Source of the DNA: Rhynchopus sp. YZ270_cl-10
Lineage: Eukaryota > Euglenozoa > Diplonemea > Diplonemida > Diplonemidae
Direction of reading: 5' to 3'
Length of the DNA: 64,000 nucleotides
Assembly (NCBI GenBank): GCA_964035575.1
Contig: OZ037906.1
Span: 558,001 to 622,000 of the forward strand
The position numbers were made by a program, and so were the translations under genes. Under the pieces are notes generated by a model. That model was given only the letters and a program-made list of their open reading frames with translations, did no database searches and was not told the DNA's origin. Positions 41,995 to 52,452 of this stretch are shown here, piece by piece. The first letter of the stretch is position 1. Each line of letters starts with the position of its first letter.

Positions 41995-42124
41995 AGTAAT
42001 AGGAGAAATCGAGAGATGGGCGCAGAAATTAAAACCCGGTAGAAATCTACTGCGCCAATATATTTTCTGAAATCCTTATTTTTTACTATCCGTTTCCCCA
42101 CCCTGGCACCACCCTGGCACCACC
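41995..42124. repeat. right copy of the 130 bp perfect direct repeat
   Basis: Identical and co-oriented with 27391-27520. Here it is followed directly by the 249 bp tandem array. Confidence 0.9.
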
Positions 42125-42740
42125 AAAATTTTTCTCAAAATCGACGAAATTAAAATTAGACCCCTTACCCCCCCCCAGAATCATTTCAATACACTACCTG
42201 TATTGGTTGCTGACGCGTGTATACAGGAAGGTTGGGAAAAAGTGGCTTATTTGCATTTTTGGGCTCCGCCCGTGCAGCGGTGGGGTCATTTCGGAAAATT
42301 GGACAATTTTTTGACCACTTAAATTTTGAGAAATATGAGCCCGGTTCCTTATACGTGGGGCCCATTTTTGGCCAAAATTTTTCTCAAAATCGACGAAATT
42401 AAAATTAGACCCCTTACCCCCCCCCAGAATCATTTCAATACACTACCTGTATTGGTTGCTGACGCGTGTATACAGGAAGGTTGGGAAAAAGTGGCTTATT
42501 TGCATTTTTGGGCTCCGCCCGTGCAGCGGTGGGGTCATTTCGGAAAATTGGACAATTTTTTGACCACTTAAATTTTGAGAAATATGAGCCCGGTTCCTTA
42601 TACGTGGGGCCCATTTTTGGCCAAAATTTTTCTCAAAATCGACGAAATTAAAATTAGACCCCTTACCCCCCCCCAGAATCATTTCAATACACTACCTGTA
42701 TTGGTTGCTGACGCGTGTATACAGGAAGGTTGGGAAAAAG
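42123..42740. repeat. 249 bp tandem repeat, about 2.5 units
   Basis: Units start at 42123, 42372 and 42621 with CCAAAATTTTTCTCAAAATC and are essentially identical, so the array is recent. Each contains TACAGGAAGGTTGGGAAAAAG. The third unit stops within that word and passes into the dispersed 0.2 kb repeat. Confidence 0.93.
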
Positions 42741-42935
42741 AGAATAAAAAGCGACAAAAAAAAAAGTTAGATACTGTGTTGTCCCCACAGCCTCGTATGG
42801 TATCACAACATAGCACAGCTGCAGCTGCAGCGCTGCAGTGGTGTTGAATGTTGTACCCTGTGTACTTGGAGGCTGGGAGGCGCATGGCGTTGCAAGGAAT
42901 ATTCAGAAGAACTCCACCAACAACATAAAATATAC
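42741..42935. repeat. dispersed 0.2 kb repeat, inverted copy of 18698-18896
   Basis: About 195 bp matching the inverse of 18698-18896 with few differences. It abuts the 249 bp array with no spacer. Confidence 0.8.
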
Positions 42936-43030
42936 GAGAAAGACATCATTTTTTTTTGCATCTAGGATCCTCCCACGAGTACCCCAATATCGACCACTCC
43001 CATGCAGCCCAAAAGACTTTTAGCCACATC

Positions 43031-43678
43031 ATGTCAGGAACATTGCGGACCGTATGTGTATTGATTGCGATTTGCTCTGGTACTAGCAGCACGATCACTT
43101 GGACAGGTTTAGAGAAGGATGGAGTATGGCAAACCGCGCAAAATTGGTACCCGGCGAATGTACCCACTGCTGCAGATGACGTCGTGATTAATGACGCAAG
43201 TGGAGCAGACACAAACATTACTGTCGTTGGAACGGTTTTAGTGCAGTCGCTGACAGTAGGGACGGGGAGCAATGTTGTTAACCTGCAATTGTTGGGTTCT
43301 CTCTCGGCAAGCAAGACGTTCACAGTGGGAGGCAAAGGCACAATTATTGTTGGGAGTGGCGGCAATCTGCTTGGAAGTCCAGCTCCAGTACAGATAGGTG
43401 GTGCTCTGAACGTTGCTGGAGGGGATATCAGTGGTACCGTGAATGCTAACGGTGACACACAGTTCACAGGGATTCTTATTAAAACGCTGAGAAATGCGAA
43501 ACTTACGGTGACATCTCCCTCGAAGTCGCCTTTATTGATTGAAGGTGCCGTCCACTTTTACAACTCTAGCATCTCTTCAGACGGAGCCCTTGCTGCTTCT
43601 TCGAAGATGTTTCAGTTCCAAAACATGGACAACAGTCAGAGTGGGTTTTTCTCACCACAGTTCAAATGGTCCCTGTGA
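43031..43678 (+). CDS. secreted beta-rich (beta-solenoid-like) protein
   Basis: 215 residues from the ATG at 43031, chosen because it opens a signal peptide (MSGTLRTVCVLIAICSGTSS); the frame is open further upstream. The mature part begins TITWTGLEKDGVWQTAQNWY and PTAADDVVINDAS, the W..xxNW..P..xDDVVI pattern of secreted right-handed beta-helix proteins. It continues in short strands and Gly/Asn turns (GGKGTIIVGSGGNLLG). It ends at FKWSL, without membrane anchor or catalytic motif. It is short for the class, so it may be a truncated paralogue or a cell-surface/matrix protein. Confidence 0.65.
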   Translation: MSGTLRTVCVLIAICSGTSSTITWTGLEKDGVWQTAQNWYPANVPTAADDVVINDASGADTNITVVGTVLVQSLTVGTGSNVVNLQLLGSLSASKTFTVGGKGTIIVGSGGNLLGSPAPVQIGGALNVAGGDISGTVNANGDTQFTGILIKTLRNAKLTVTSPSKSPLLIEGAVHFYNSSISSDGALAASSKMFQFQNMDNSQSGFFSPQFKWSL

Positions 43679-44948
43679 GCATCTTGAAATAAAGGGGGGT
43701 AAAAGAGAAATCCCAATCTGGTAGGTTTGATATCTCTGTTGACCCATTGTGTTTGTTTTTGAATGTGATCAAGGTGACTGAGCACGAGAGGCTTAGGGTC
43801 TCCTTCTAAACGTTTCTTTGTTTTTTAAACGCTCACCTTTTATCGAAGCATGTTGCCTTTCTAACATACAGCTATCCTTTTTTTTTTGTTTGTAGCTTGA
43901 GAAAGAAAGCAATATGACGGAATGCGCAAAGTGTCTTAATTCACAGTTTTTATCGCACAGAAGAGAGTAGCCACCCTGGGGTGTCGTTGTGTTGCGTCGC
44001 AGTAGGACCTAAAATTAAAGCAATGACTTTCCCGGAGAACCGCATCGCAAATGTTAAAAAATGCTTCTTTTTTTTTCATCCATGTCCCCACCCCACCCAC
44101 TTCGATGACCTACCACGCACGTGAAAGCCTTTCAAAGTACAGTGCTTGCAAGCATTCTGATCTCTTTATCTTCATTCTCTCAATCGTTTCACTCCAATCC
44201 GTTCTTTATTTTTTTATTGACTACAGTCTCTTTCTGATGCCCCGCGTTCACGGACGAGTTTGCACAGCTTCCTTTTTTACTATTTTGTGGCAACCCATTT
44301 TGTGCCTGCACCCTGCATGAATGCACCCATTATTGGCAGTGTTTTGCATTAAATCTAAGAGGTGCGCACATTCATTACCTTTTTTCCACTTCTGAAAGCG
44401 ACTTTGTGTTGTCTCAAAAAGAAATTTCAGTTGAGGATGATCTACATCCACACCTTTGAAATGCGTTTTGCCTTCGGGCGACTTTGTTGACAAACCCCCG
44501 TCTTCGGACAGGCGATTTGTCAACAACAACAAAATAACAGAAAACAAAATCGTCCAATGTTACCAGTCTTCAGCGGATCTTACAGAGGTGGCGGCTGGCT
44601 GGGAAGGGTGATGGAATTGGACGGTATTGACTTTCCTTTACGATCGATGTGCACATAGCGAAGCATATTCTTTCGATTTTTTTTTGTTTCTTTTCTTGAA
44701 AAATTGGCAACGTGTAGGTCACCTACGTGATCTCTAAAATGTGATTCTAAAAAAGAAGAGCAATTTCTTGACAGTTTTTTCCCCTTCTTTTTTCTTTGAA
44801 CCATCCAAGCAATCCACATCATCTCCAACTGATGAGCAGACACAACTTTCCACAACTTTGCAAGCACAACCTTAACGGCCTCATCCTCGATTGAATCATT
44901 CTCCACAAACACACTATCCTCCCTCACCAAACCTCCCAGGCAGCACAC
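43679..44948. other. spacer with one motif 1 copy
   Basis: A motif 1 copy lies at 43773-43805. A minus frame at 44248-44547 (about 99 residues, HAGCRHKMGCHK near its end) is possible but unsupported. GTTGACAAA and TTTGTCAAC around 44488-44524 form a small hairpin. Confidence 0.45.
43773..43805 (+). repeat. dispersed tRNA-like motif 1 copy
   Basis: GGTGACTGAGCACGAGAGGC then TTAGGGTCTCC. The text resembles the first 25 bases of a Ser/Leu-type tRNA with its A box, but no B box follows. Confidence 0.55.
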
Positions 44949-47692
44949 ATGAATGGTATGGACATATGCTCGGCTTTGGGAGGTCTGTTGAATACATTGG
45001 CAGAAGATGTAAAGGCGTTGAAGGAATGGAAAGGTGAGGCAGAGTTGCTTATACAGAATTTGCATGTAGATGGGGCGCATATGCGGAAGGTGACAGAGGA
45101 GGCACAGTTGCGTCACATCCGTGCACAGCAAGGTCTCATGAAGACACAAAGTGCACTGCTTTTCGCGAAGCTCGGAACCGCCCTGCGACGCGAATATTTC
45201 ATGAAGCTCCGCACCTTTGCAGAAAAGCAACACTCAAAAGCAAAGCGCATCGCACGCCGCAATGAACACGCGAGCATCATCTTCCGTTCAACACGGAACG
45301 GCTCCCTGCAGATCTACTTCAAAAAGCTTTATTCCTTCTTCCGCACAAAAAAGGCCTTCAAAGACAAGGTAAAAAAACAGGTCATGCTTCTCGACTCTTC
45401 TGAAGAGGTTATGAGACACAGCTTCTTCGCAATGTGGGTGCGCTTTCACAGGAAGGCAGCGTTGCGGAGGATGTGTGTCGAGCGTCTCTCGCATGCGACG
45501 CAGACGGGGTACTTCATGGTGTACTTCCGTGAGTGGTATCAGTACTCGCTTGCGAAGCAGAGAAATAAAGTGTTGATGACGTCTGTGCAGACGCTCTGCT
45601 TCTCGAGTGAGCGTGGCCTGCAATCAAATGCGTTCAGGAAGCTGCGCAAATACGTCGCATTGGTACAGCAGCGCAACCAGATCGCACAGCAGCAGCAGCG
45701 CCGCCACAGCATGCGTCTGCGCGCGCTCTCCTCCCTCCTCTCCTCAACCACCCGTGGGCGGCTTCTCTTTGCGTACAAAATGTGGGTCTCATTCGGTCAG
45801 AAGCGAGAGAAACGTCATTTCAAGGAGCTCATACAAAACATCACAGCGCAAATCACACGCGGGAGCAAAGAGACCAACGAACGGATCGAAAAGATGAAGG
45901 AGATGTCCGACGAGGTAGCAGGCCAAGGACGGGAGGTCAAAGCAATGGTCTCGCCACTTCAGGTATACATCTACGGAGAAGCCATTCTGATGCACACTCC
46001 ATCCTCAATAAGTAAAATGCATAAAAAGCGAGCAACATTTGGTTTCATGGTGCGATGAGCACATCTCTGTTTCTTTACTGCATCTTCTGGTGTAGGCGGG
46101 CGTTTTTGTGCTTGCACCTTGCTATAGTACCAGCATTGATGATTGCCATTTGTTGGCAGCTTAGTGCGAGAGGATTGGTGTTCTCTTACCAACCTTTTTC
46201 TTTGTATTTTTAGAGTCTGCGACGAGGCGTTTGCATTCCCCTCTATTTGTGTAAGTTTTCTATCTTTTTTTTTGGCCTCAAAGAGGTTTCCTCTTCACTG
46301 CCAGGTAGTCAGTGGGAGCGTAATGCAGTAAAAATACCACAGAATATGTATTACACACTTTACGCACAAAACAACGTCCTTTCACACCCCACTATTACAG
46401 AAAAACCTAGACGAAGCGCAGAGGACGCTGCTCTTCATTAGCGACCAGTTCAAAACAGTCAGAGACGAGCACCACTCAATCCGTGCAGAAAGCGACGCTG
46501 CACTCCGAGAAGCGATGGACGAGGTGGACCAGGTACACCACCGCCCCTTTCAGCTCCCCCCCCCTCTTTTTATAAAACAACCCACTCTACATGGCTACGT
46601 AACCGAATCTCTGTTCACCCCCTGTTTCCCCCCACTAGTTGTTACCCAGATGTACTCACCTCCAGTTTGTGTGCCGGTTTTGAAGGGGGTGGGTGGAGCA
46701 ACATCGTCTTCCTGTTGCCTCAACAGCTGAGCTAGAGGGCAAGGAAGAGGATAACTGTCAGAGGATGACGGCGCGTCTGGTTGGGCTGCTTCTGTCAAGC
46801 CTCAGCAGTAGGAGGTCTGGCAGCCTCAAGACCTCTTCCTTGACCTCCGTCACCACGTCTTTCGCTTTTCACCTTTTGCATTAATAACGTAAAATCCAGG
46901 CGCTTTTGTCCCTTTGAGAGAGTTTTGCCTTCGTCACTGAATTGTTCGAAGTACCCAAGCCCACGAAATCTCTCTTCGAAGTCGTAGGAGACTAGGCAAC
47001 GTTTGAGCCCCAGTGCACACCTCAGGCCAGCAGACAACCGGATGGTGTATACATCCAATGTTTGGAGTATGCTTGTCATGCTCTTTGGGGTTTTGGCGAG
47101 ATGTTTATTACTAAAGTTGAATTAGGGGTGGTTCTGTAACACTCTTGACGATAAATACACGGCACACTACTATCTTAATTCATCTTTCAAGTTTTCCTGT
47201 TTTTTCAACAACCCTATACCACATCAGGTACTCTCGCAGACACGTGATACTATGCACCAGAACTCACTCAAAACGGAGACCTCTATGCAAGAGCACTCGC
47301 AGGTAGTGGATATGACAGTCAACGACCGCATGCGCCAGCTCGAGGTGACCATGGCCGACATGCTGAGTCAGGACCGAGACGCTGTGCGTAAGGTTGTTGA
47401 GGGTGTCAAGGTCTCTCTGGACTCACGGATAGCCTCGCTGGCGAGCCAGTCTGATGTGAGTCTCAAGAGTCTTTCGAACACCAACACAGTTCTGAACAAG
47501 ATTGTTGACCGGATGATCACCGTCGATAAACAGATTGAACGATTGGGTCGGGGAGGGGGTGTTGGCGGCGGCGGTCCCCCCAGTGCAGGCAGAGGCCTCG
47601 AGAGAAGCGGCACCGCACTTCCCGAACCTCGAGACATATCCCCAGAGCGGAAGGACCACAGATCCCCCGGCCTTCAGCAGCGGCTGTTTTGA
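44949..47692 (+). CDS. coiled-coil protein with aromatic helical repeats, three exons
   Basis: Exons 44949-45962, 46401-46532 and 47228-47692, all in phase 0 (donors CTTCAG|GTATAC and GACCAG|GTACAC; acceptors ATTACAG and ACATCAG). The product is 536 residues. The first exon encodes 35-40 residue helical repeats with a basic-aromatic core (RREYFMKLRTFAEK, LQIYFKKLYSFFRTK, HSFFAMWVRFHRK, YFMVYFREWYQY), similar in style to Sfi1-type or flagellar-rod repeats. Exon 2 (KNLDEAQRTLLFISDQFKTV) and exon 3 (VLSQTRDTMHQNSLK) continue as coiled coil, ending in a Gly/Pro-rich tail. A cytoskeletal, probably basal-body or flagellar, role is inferred. Confidence 0.72.
46795..47079 (-). CDS. possible antisense gene inside intron 2
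   Basis: A 94-codon minus frame (MTSILQTLDVYTIRLSAGLR, then CLVSYDFEERFRGLGYFEQF) lies wholly inside the 695 bp second intron of the coiled-coil gene. It has an ordered mix of residues, ending in a Gly/Arg-rich stretch. It may be a nested gene or exon; no family recognised. Confidence 0.3.
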   Translation of the reverse strand: MTSILQTLDVYTIRLSAGLRCALGLKRCLVSYDFEERFRGLGYFEQFSDEGKTLSKGQKRLDFTLLMQKVKSERRGDGGQGRGLEAARPPTAEA

Positions 47693-48559
47693 GGGTCATC
47701 CAGAAGAAAATGAGACACAAAGGTTTCAACAAAACCCACAAAGAAAGGAGTCTTCCTCTGCCCTGTTACGCAGAATGCCGCGAAGTGTAACTTCTTTCCC
47801 TCAAACTACTTTCACTTTGGGACTGGGGCACCCTCTTTCCAACAATACGTCGACAAGCTTCACACCTGCGTCGGTTCCAATCAATAGGTTAGTAGGGAAA
47901 ATGCTTTTTAACCATAGAACGCCAAACCATCTGTCAATGACACCTTTCCACACCCAATGGTCAATATTCCACACAGGAATACCTCATTGATTTCAAGCCA
48001 TACCCCCCTTTTTGGTGACTAAACGCAGGAACGTAGCTTGGTTCATCTTTACCATTCTTTTGGGAGCATTTTTACTTTGAAAGAAACAAGACAAGTTCCA
48101 ACCCCAGCTGGGGGGTTTAGGATTAAAAAAAAAAATGGTGGAGCACACTCTAGGGTGGCTACACTAATACAACCAAGTTTTCAAAAAAAAAAAAACCATG
48201 GTAGTCGAACTACCATCTATGATTTATGATTAGAAAAAATAAGGATTGTAAAGTCGTGGGGTGTTAGAGTCTTCAATGGACCCCTTCTACACATTTTTTT
48301 TTTTTAACTTCACATCCCTTAGATAATACCCCTCCTCCTCTTCTCCCCGCCCTACAACCCGAATAAGGATATCTTTATATTTTTTTGTACAAAATAAGAA
48401 CGTTAGAAGCAATGTTGCATTTGGAATTAACAAGAAGCAAAAAAGCCAACTTTTTTCATTCTCCCCCTCTCTCTCATTGCTTCACTTTAAATCTACAGCA
48501 GGCTACACTATTCCCCTCCGTCCCTCCCCCTCCCCTCCCCTTCCCTTCCCCCCCTCGCA
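47693..48559. other. spacer between two coiled-coil genes
   Basis: A motif 1 copy at 48014-48050 (GGTGACTAAACGC, then GGTTCATC), C/T-rich leader at 48510-48558 before the next start. No gene. Confidence 0.5.
48014..48050 (+). repeat. dispersed tRNA-like motif 1 copy
   Basis: Preceded by TACCCCCCTTTTT, the same run that precedes the copy at 55721. Confidence 0.5.
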
Positions 48560-50767
48560 ATGCCACGGCTTGAACGCGAGAAGGAAGCAATTGAAAAGGC
48601 GACCTCGCTTGACCAGGCATGGGAGTCTGCAAAGTCTGTGGACGTCACGACTGCTGTGAGCTGTACACGAGACTTGCAGAATATCCTACCCGAGCCGGGG
48701 GTGGAGAATGTGATTGATTCGTCAAGCCTGACCTCGCCTCCATTGGCTCACACACATTATGAGAAGGTGTCAGACACGATACCCATTGTACAGAGCGCCA
48801 CAGTCCAGGGCAAGGACGTCACATACTACAGCACCGAGCAGAGCAACCAAAACCTGCTCCTGAAGGCCAGCGTCGCTGAGAATGAAGAGCTGATCACCAC
48901 GATGCATGAACTCCAGCAGGAGCAGGTCGCGAACAGCAGGGAGCTGCTGAACAAGCGTGCCGCCACCAGACAGCAGCGTCTCAGAGAGTTTGACGAAGGC
49001 TACAGATGGCCCGAGCCTTCTGGCCTCACCGCTGCACATCTCGTAGAGAATATGTCGCTCAAAGTCGATATGGACCAGTTCGCAGGCTTCGGCGATGTGA
49101 TCCACCCCTCCACCGTACCCATCACCTCCTTCGTGCACGACTGCATTCAAGAGAAGCTCACAAACTCAAAGAAGCAGTGCACAGAAGCAGCAGTGAACAG
49201 CACCCTCTCGGCGTACCTCCACGAGAACCCTGCACAGAAGGTTGACTCAAAGCACGTTCTCTGGGATATGCTCGTGAGGCATGCGGACCTCGTGCATACA
49301 GATGTGCTTCAGTACATCAAGGGCGAGCTTGCGGTGAGTGGCGAGAAGCTGAAGACCCTGCTTGCAGAGTGTGACCGTCTTGAGATAGAACAAGAGGAGT
49401 TTACACACCGCGACGACATTGCTTCTGCAGACGTTGCGCACAAATCCTCCGTCTCCACACTCGAAAAGATCATTACCATTGTACGGTCGCGCCTCTCTCA
49501 GATTTCAATGGGCAGCTCCGACACCGGCACGTTTCAAGGGAAGTATTTGCAAAACACAAACCAGTCCCGCTCGATGCTCTCCGACTTCAGAAATGAGAAG
49601 GAAGACCTGCGGACGAATTTGTTGGCAGATTTGCAGTCCTTGACGAAGTTTGGGGAGGACGCGTCGAAGACGAATGCGGACCTTCTCAAGAACTATGACA
49701 GTTCACAGCAGAAGTCGAACAGCTACTTGACGAGGCTGACGAGGGAGCAGGACGACCTGTGGCAGCAGGTTGAGGGGATGGTTGCTGAGATCCGCAGTAT
49801 CGGGGACAGGAAGAGCAGCGCTTTGACAGAGCACCTCATTGCAACGGAATGCGAGGAGAAGCGCAAACGTGAGTACGTTGAGTTCTCTGAAGTCTTCGCG
49901 GAACACAGCAGGCGGGTACAGAGCATGGTCAAGAACACCGACACGGCTCTTATGGTCCTCGACTCTGCAGACGACTTTATCAACAAAGGCTGCAGCATCA
50001 TTGACGCGAAGGACGTGGCAGAGGAGCAGGGAGACATCAAGCTGGCAGAGCTCAACCGCTACCTTTCTGTGTTCCGCAAGTATTGCCTGAAGATTGGCGA
50101 TCTGATTGTAAAACGCAAGGCACGTCTCAGTGGTATACAACGACTTAGGAGGAACGCTGAGTCGCAGCTTGCACTCTGCTCTGAGACACTTGACCCAAAC
50201 AAGAACAAATACAAAGCAGAGATTGCACAGCTGAATGTCCAGGAGCTCGAGGTGAAGGAGAACATCACGGACCTGCTGCACAGACTTGCGCAACAGGAGG
50301 CAGACTTCCAACCCTCTGAGGAGCTGCTTGAGGAGCTGGGCGTGGAGTTCACCCCGCCTAAGCTTGAACACAAGGAGATGGAAGCTGGGAAGCGGAAGTT
50401 ACTACTGAAGATCACAAAGGACATTGTAGGCAAAGAACAAGAAGAAGTGGATAGGGAGGCTACTGACCTCCGTAAGCTCCACACCGACACGAGTCTTGGC
50501 AAAGAAGTTGTCGAGCGCAAGCGCGAGACGAAGAAAAAAGGCACGCAAATGACAATGACCGGGAGCATATCTTCTGGCCTTGCCTCACCTCCACTACCCG
50601 CAGCGAAGGAGGAAGATCACACTATGGAACCACTACAGCAAGAGGCATCAGATGTAAAGGTGGAGCAGCAGCAGCAGGAGCAGGAGGAAGAGGAGCCAGT
50701 AGCAGTAGCGCCGGAGGTTGTAGAGGCAGATGCGCAAGAGGCGCAAGATGCGGATCAAAAAAGTTAA
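48560..50767 (+). CDS. paraflagellar-rod-like coiled-coil protein
   Basis: 735 residues, intronless, almost entirely helical. From about residue 90 it follows the layout of paraflagellar rod (PFR) family proteins: long heptad regions, ENEELITTMHELQQEQVANS, LKTLLAECDRLEIEQEEF, EEKRKREYVEFSEVFAEHSR, and the tell-tale C-terminal LLHRLAQQEADFQPSEELLEELGVEFTPPK, which I quote only in part as AQQEADFQPSEELLEELG. It ends in a Gln/Glu-rich low-complexity tail (EQQQQEQEEEEP). PFR proteins build the lattice beside the axoneme in euglenozoans; relatives occur in other flagellates. The match is by eye. Confidence 0.65.
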   Translation: MPRLEREKEAIEKATSLDQAWESAKSVDVTTAVSCTRDLQNILPEPGVENVIDSSSLTSPPLAHTHYEKVSDTIPIVQSATVQGKDVTYYSTEQSNQNLLLKASVAENEELITTMHELQQEQVANSRELLNKRAATRQQRLREFDEGYRWPEPSGLTAAHLVENMSLKVDMDQFAGFGDVIHPSTVPITSFVHDCIQEKLTNSKKQCTEAAVNSTLSAYLHENPAQKVDSKHVLWDMLVRHADLVHTDVLQYIKGELAVSGEKLKTLLAECDRLEIEQEEFTHRDDIASADVAHKSSVSTLEKIITIVRSRLSQISMGSSDTGTFQGKYLQNTNQSRSMLSDFRNEKEDLRTNLLADLQSLTKFGEDASKTNADLLKNYDSSQQKSNSYLTRLTREQDDLWQQVEGMVAEIRSIGDRKSSALTEHLIATECEEKRKREYVEFSEVFAEHSRRVQSMVKNTDTALMVLDSADDFINKGCSIIDAKDVAEEQGDIKLAELNRYLSVFRKYCLKIGDLIVKRKARLSGIQRLRRNAESQLALCSETLDPNKNKYKAEIAQLNVQELEVKENITDLLHRLAQQEADFQPSEELLEELGVEFTPPKLEHKEMEAGKRKLLLKITKDIVGKEQEEVDREATDLRKLHTDTSLGKEVVERKRETKKKGTQMTMTGSISSGLASPPLPAAKEEDHTMEPLQQEASDVKVEQQQQEQEEEEPVAVAPEVVEADAQEAQDADQKS

Positions 50768-52452
50768 AAGGGGGGAGGTGATTGTTGTTGTGTGTTTCTT
50801 TTTATTGGGAGAATATTTGAATTTTTTGGGAAGACTGCAATACGCAACTATTGTTGTCAGAAATGTGTTCATACTTCAGATTTGCAATCATAATGATGAT
50901 GTCTGATTTGGGGTGTATATGTGTATGTGTGAGTTGACACATTATTTTGTTTTTGGTTTCCGGTGGGAAAGAAATGACAAAATTTTTTTTTATAATAAAC
51001 ACAGCGGCTCTTATTGAGCGAGCGTTTTACAACGTTCGTTCGTGGGGTATATTATTGTTTCTGTTTTGTATCACCATGTTTTTGACAAGAGGAAATGGAA
51101 AGTGGTCATATGGTGTCGTATCTTTCCTTTTATTATGCTTCTGTTGACGGAACACAACTTTTTTTATTTGAATGACGCAATGTATTTTCGGTCACAAAAT
51201 ACGCAGTGCCACTGTAGTGCGCAAAGTAGCAGACATGAGGGTGTCAACTTTGTTTTCTCTTTGGCATTGCACTTGTCAACGTCCAGGGGGTGTTTGACAA
51301 ACTTTCGTTTGTCAGTTGTGAAATGTTCGTGAAAAAATGAACCTAGGTGTGGGTGCTTGAAAAAATAAGGTGTGGGGGACTTCTTTTTTCATTTATTTTC
51401 AACTTGGTCTTCACTCTCCTCCTTTGCACTGCCGGGGTAGCGTGGCTGCTGGTTTTGTTCCCACCTCAGGACGGTGTCCCCATTGGTGTCATTTGTTTCT
51501 GTCTAGGATGCGCAGGTTGCCGTGGACGGTTGCCCGTTCACGGAGGTCACCTCCCATCCCGTTGTTGCCACAGGGTATACAGACAGTACACATGATGTCA
51601 ATATTTGCCGTCACAAACACTACTGTGGGTGGGGTTGGGTTGGGTGGAGTATGGGTGGAGTATGGGATGGTACACACGTATCGAGTAGTGACACGTCTTG
51701 CGTATCACATATTCTACGCAGTACCAACCCAGGGGTGGAGAGGGGTGTTGGGCATATTGGGCATTGGTATTGGTTGAGGTGGGATCAGCCATTTACCGTT
51801 TGTGTGTGAGGCACTTCATGCATCGCAACACACTGGTCTCTCCCACGGTGCGAGTCTGTGTGGGGTTGCACAGACGTTCATCGCCATAAAGAGGTAGCCT
51901 GCAGCTCCCGGACCATTAGGTTCCTGAGTAGGGCAGCGTGGCCGGGGAAGGTGGGGTAGCTAAACGGTCTTGTGTCCCAGTGGTTCGGGTAACCATGCAA
52001 GGCGCATCCACGCTGGGTAGTGCTGTCAAGTGTCACTTCTACATAATGGGCGTTTGCAAACGTTGCGTAACACCATTTTGTAGGCTAAGTGCACTGACCA
52101 ACACTCTTGAGTACGTGGCACAGCGCTCCCGATTTATTCCTGTTGTCTTCTGTCTCTGCTGCGATGCAGCATTGTGTCGTATGACACCAGATTCAAGACC
52201 CATTCGCGAGACTGAACCCTTGACTCGTGAAGATGAGGCTTGGTGTGACAGCTTGCGACTACCGACAGGAGGTTTCAGGAAGCCTTCCAACTGTCACAGT
52301 ATAAGGGATGTGTCGTGTCTGTAGCAGCTGTGTGCTGCCTGGTATGGCATTGTGGAGAACATCTTGACAAGCGTGATGGTCGATCACAAGGCTAAAGAGA
52401 ATACGCAGCACACAGGAAAGAAGGTGGCAAAAAGTCAGCAAAACCAAACACA
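50768..52452. other. spacer with scattered exon-like pieces
   Basis: About 51519-51585 is exon-like: acceptor CTGTCTAG, codons DAQVAVDGCPFTEVTSHPVV, donor ACAG|GTATAC. A broken or multi-exon gene may lie between 51.2 and 52.4 kb, but I cannot assemble one with confidence. Confidence 0.4.
51995..52324 (+). CDS. possible cysteine-rich protein or exon
   Basis: 109 residues from an ATG at 51995: MQGASTLGSAVKCHFYIMGV, CKRCVTPFC and VFCLCCDAALC suggest metal binding. A polypyrimidine-CAG just upstream (TGTGTCCCAG) could make it an internal exon instead. It precedes the first cyclase-like gene by 128 bp. No family recognised. Confidence 0.3.
   Translation: MQGASTLGSAVKCHFYIMGVCKRCVTPFCRLSALTNTLEYVAQRSRFIPVVFCLCCDAALCRMTPDSRPIRETEPLTREDEAWCDSLRLPTGGFRKPSNCHSIRDVSCL

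Noticed and set aside
42217-42847. Repeated short frames in the 249 bp array
   Set aside because: Identical frames recur only because the DNA repeats; codon structure is absent.
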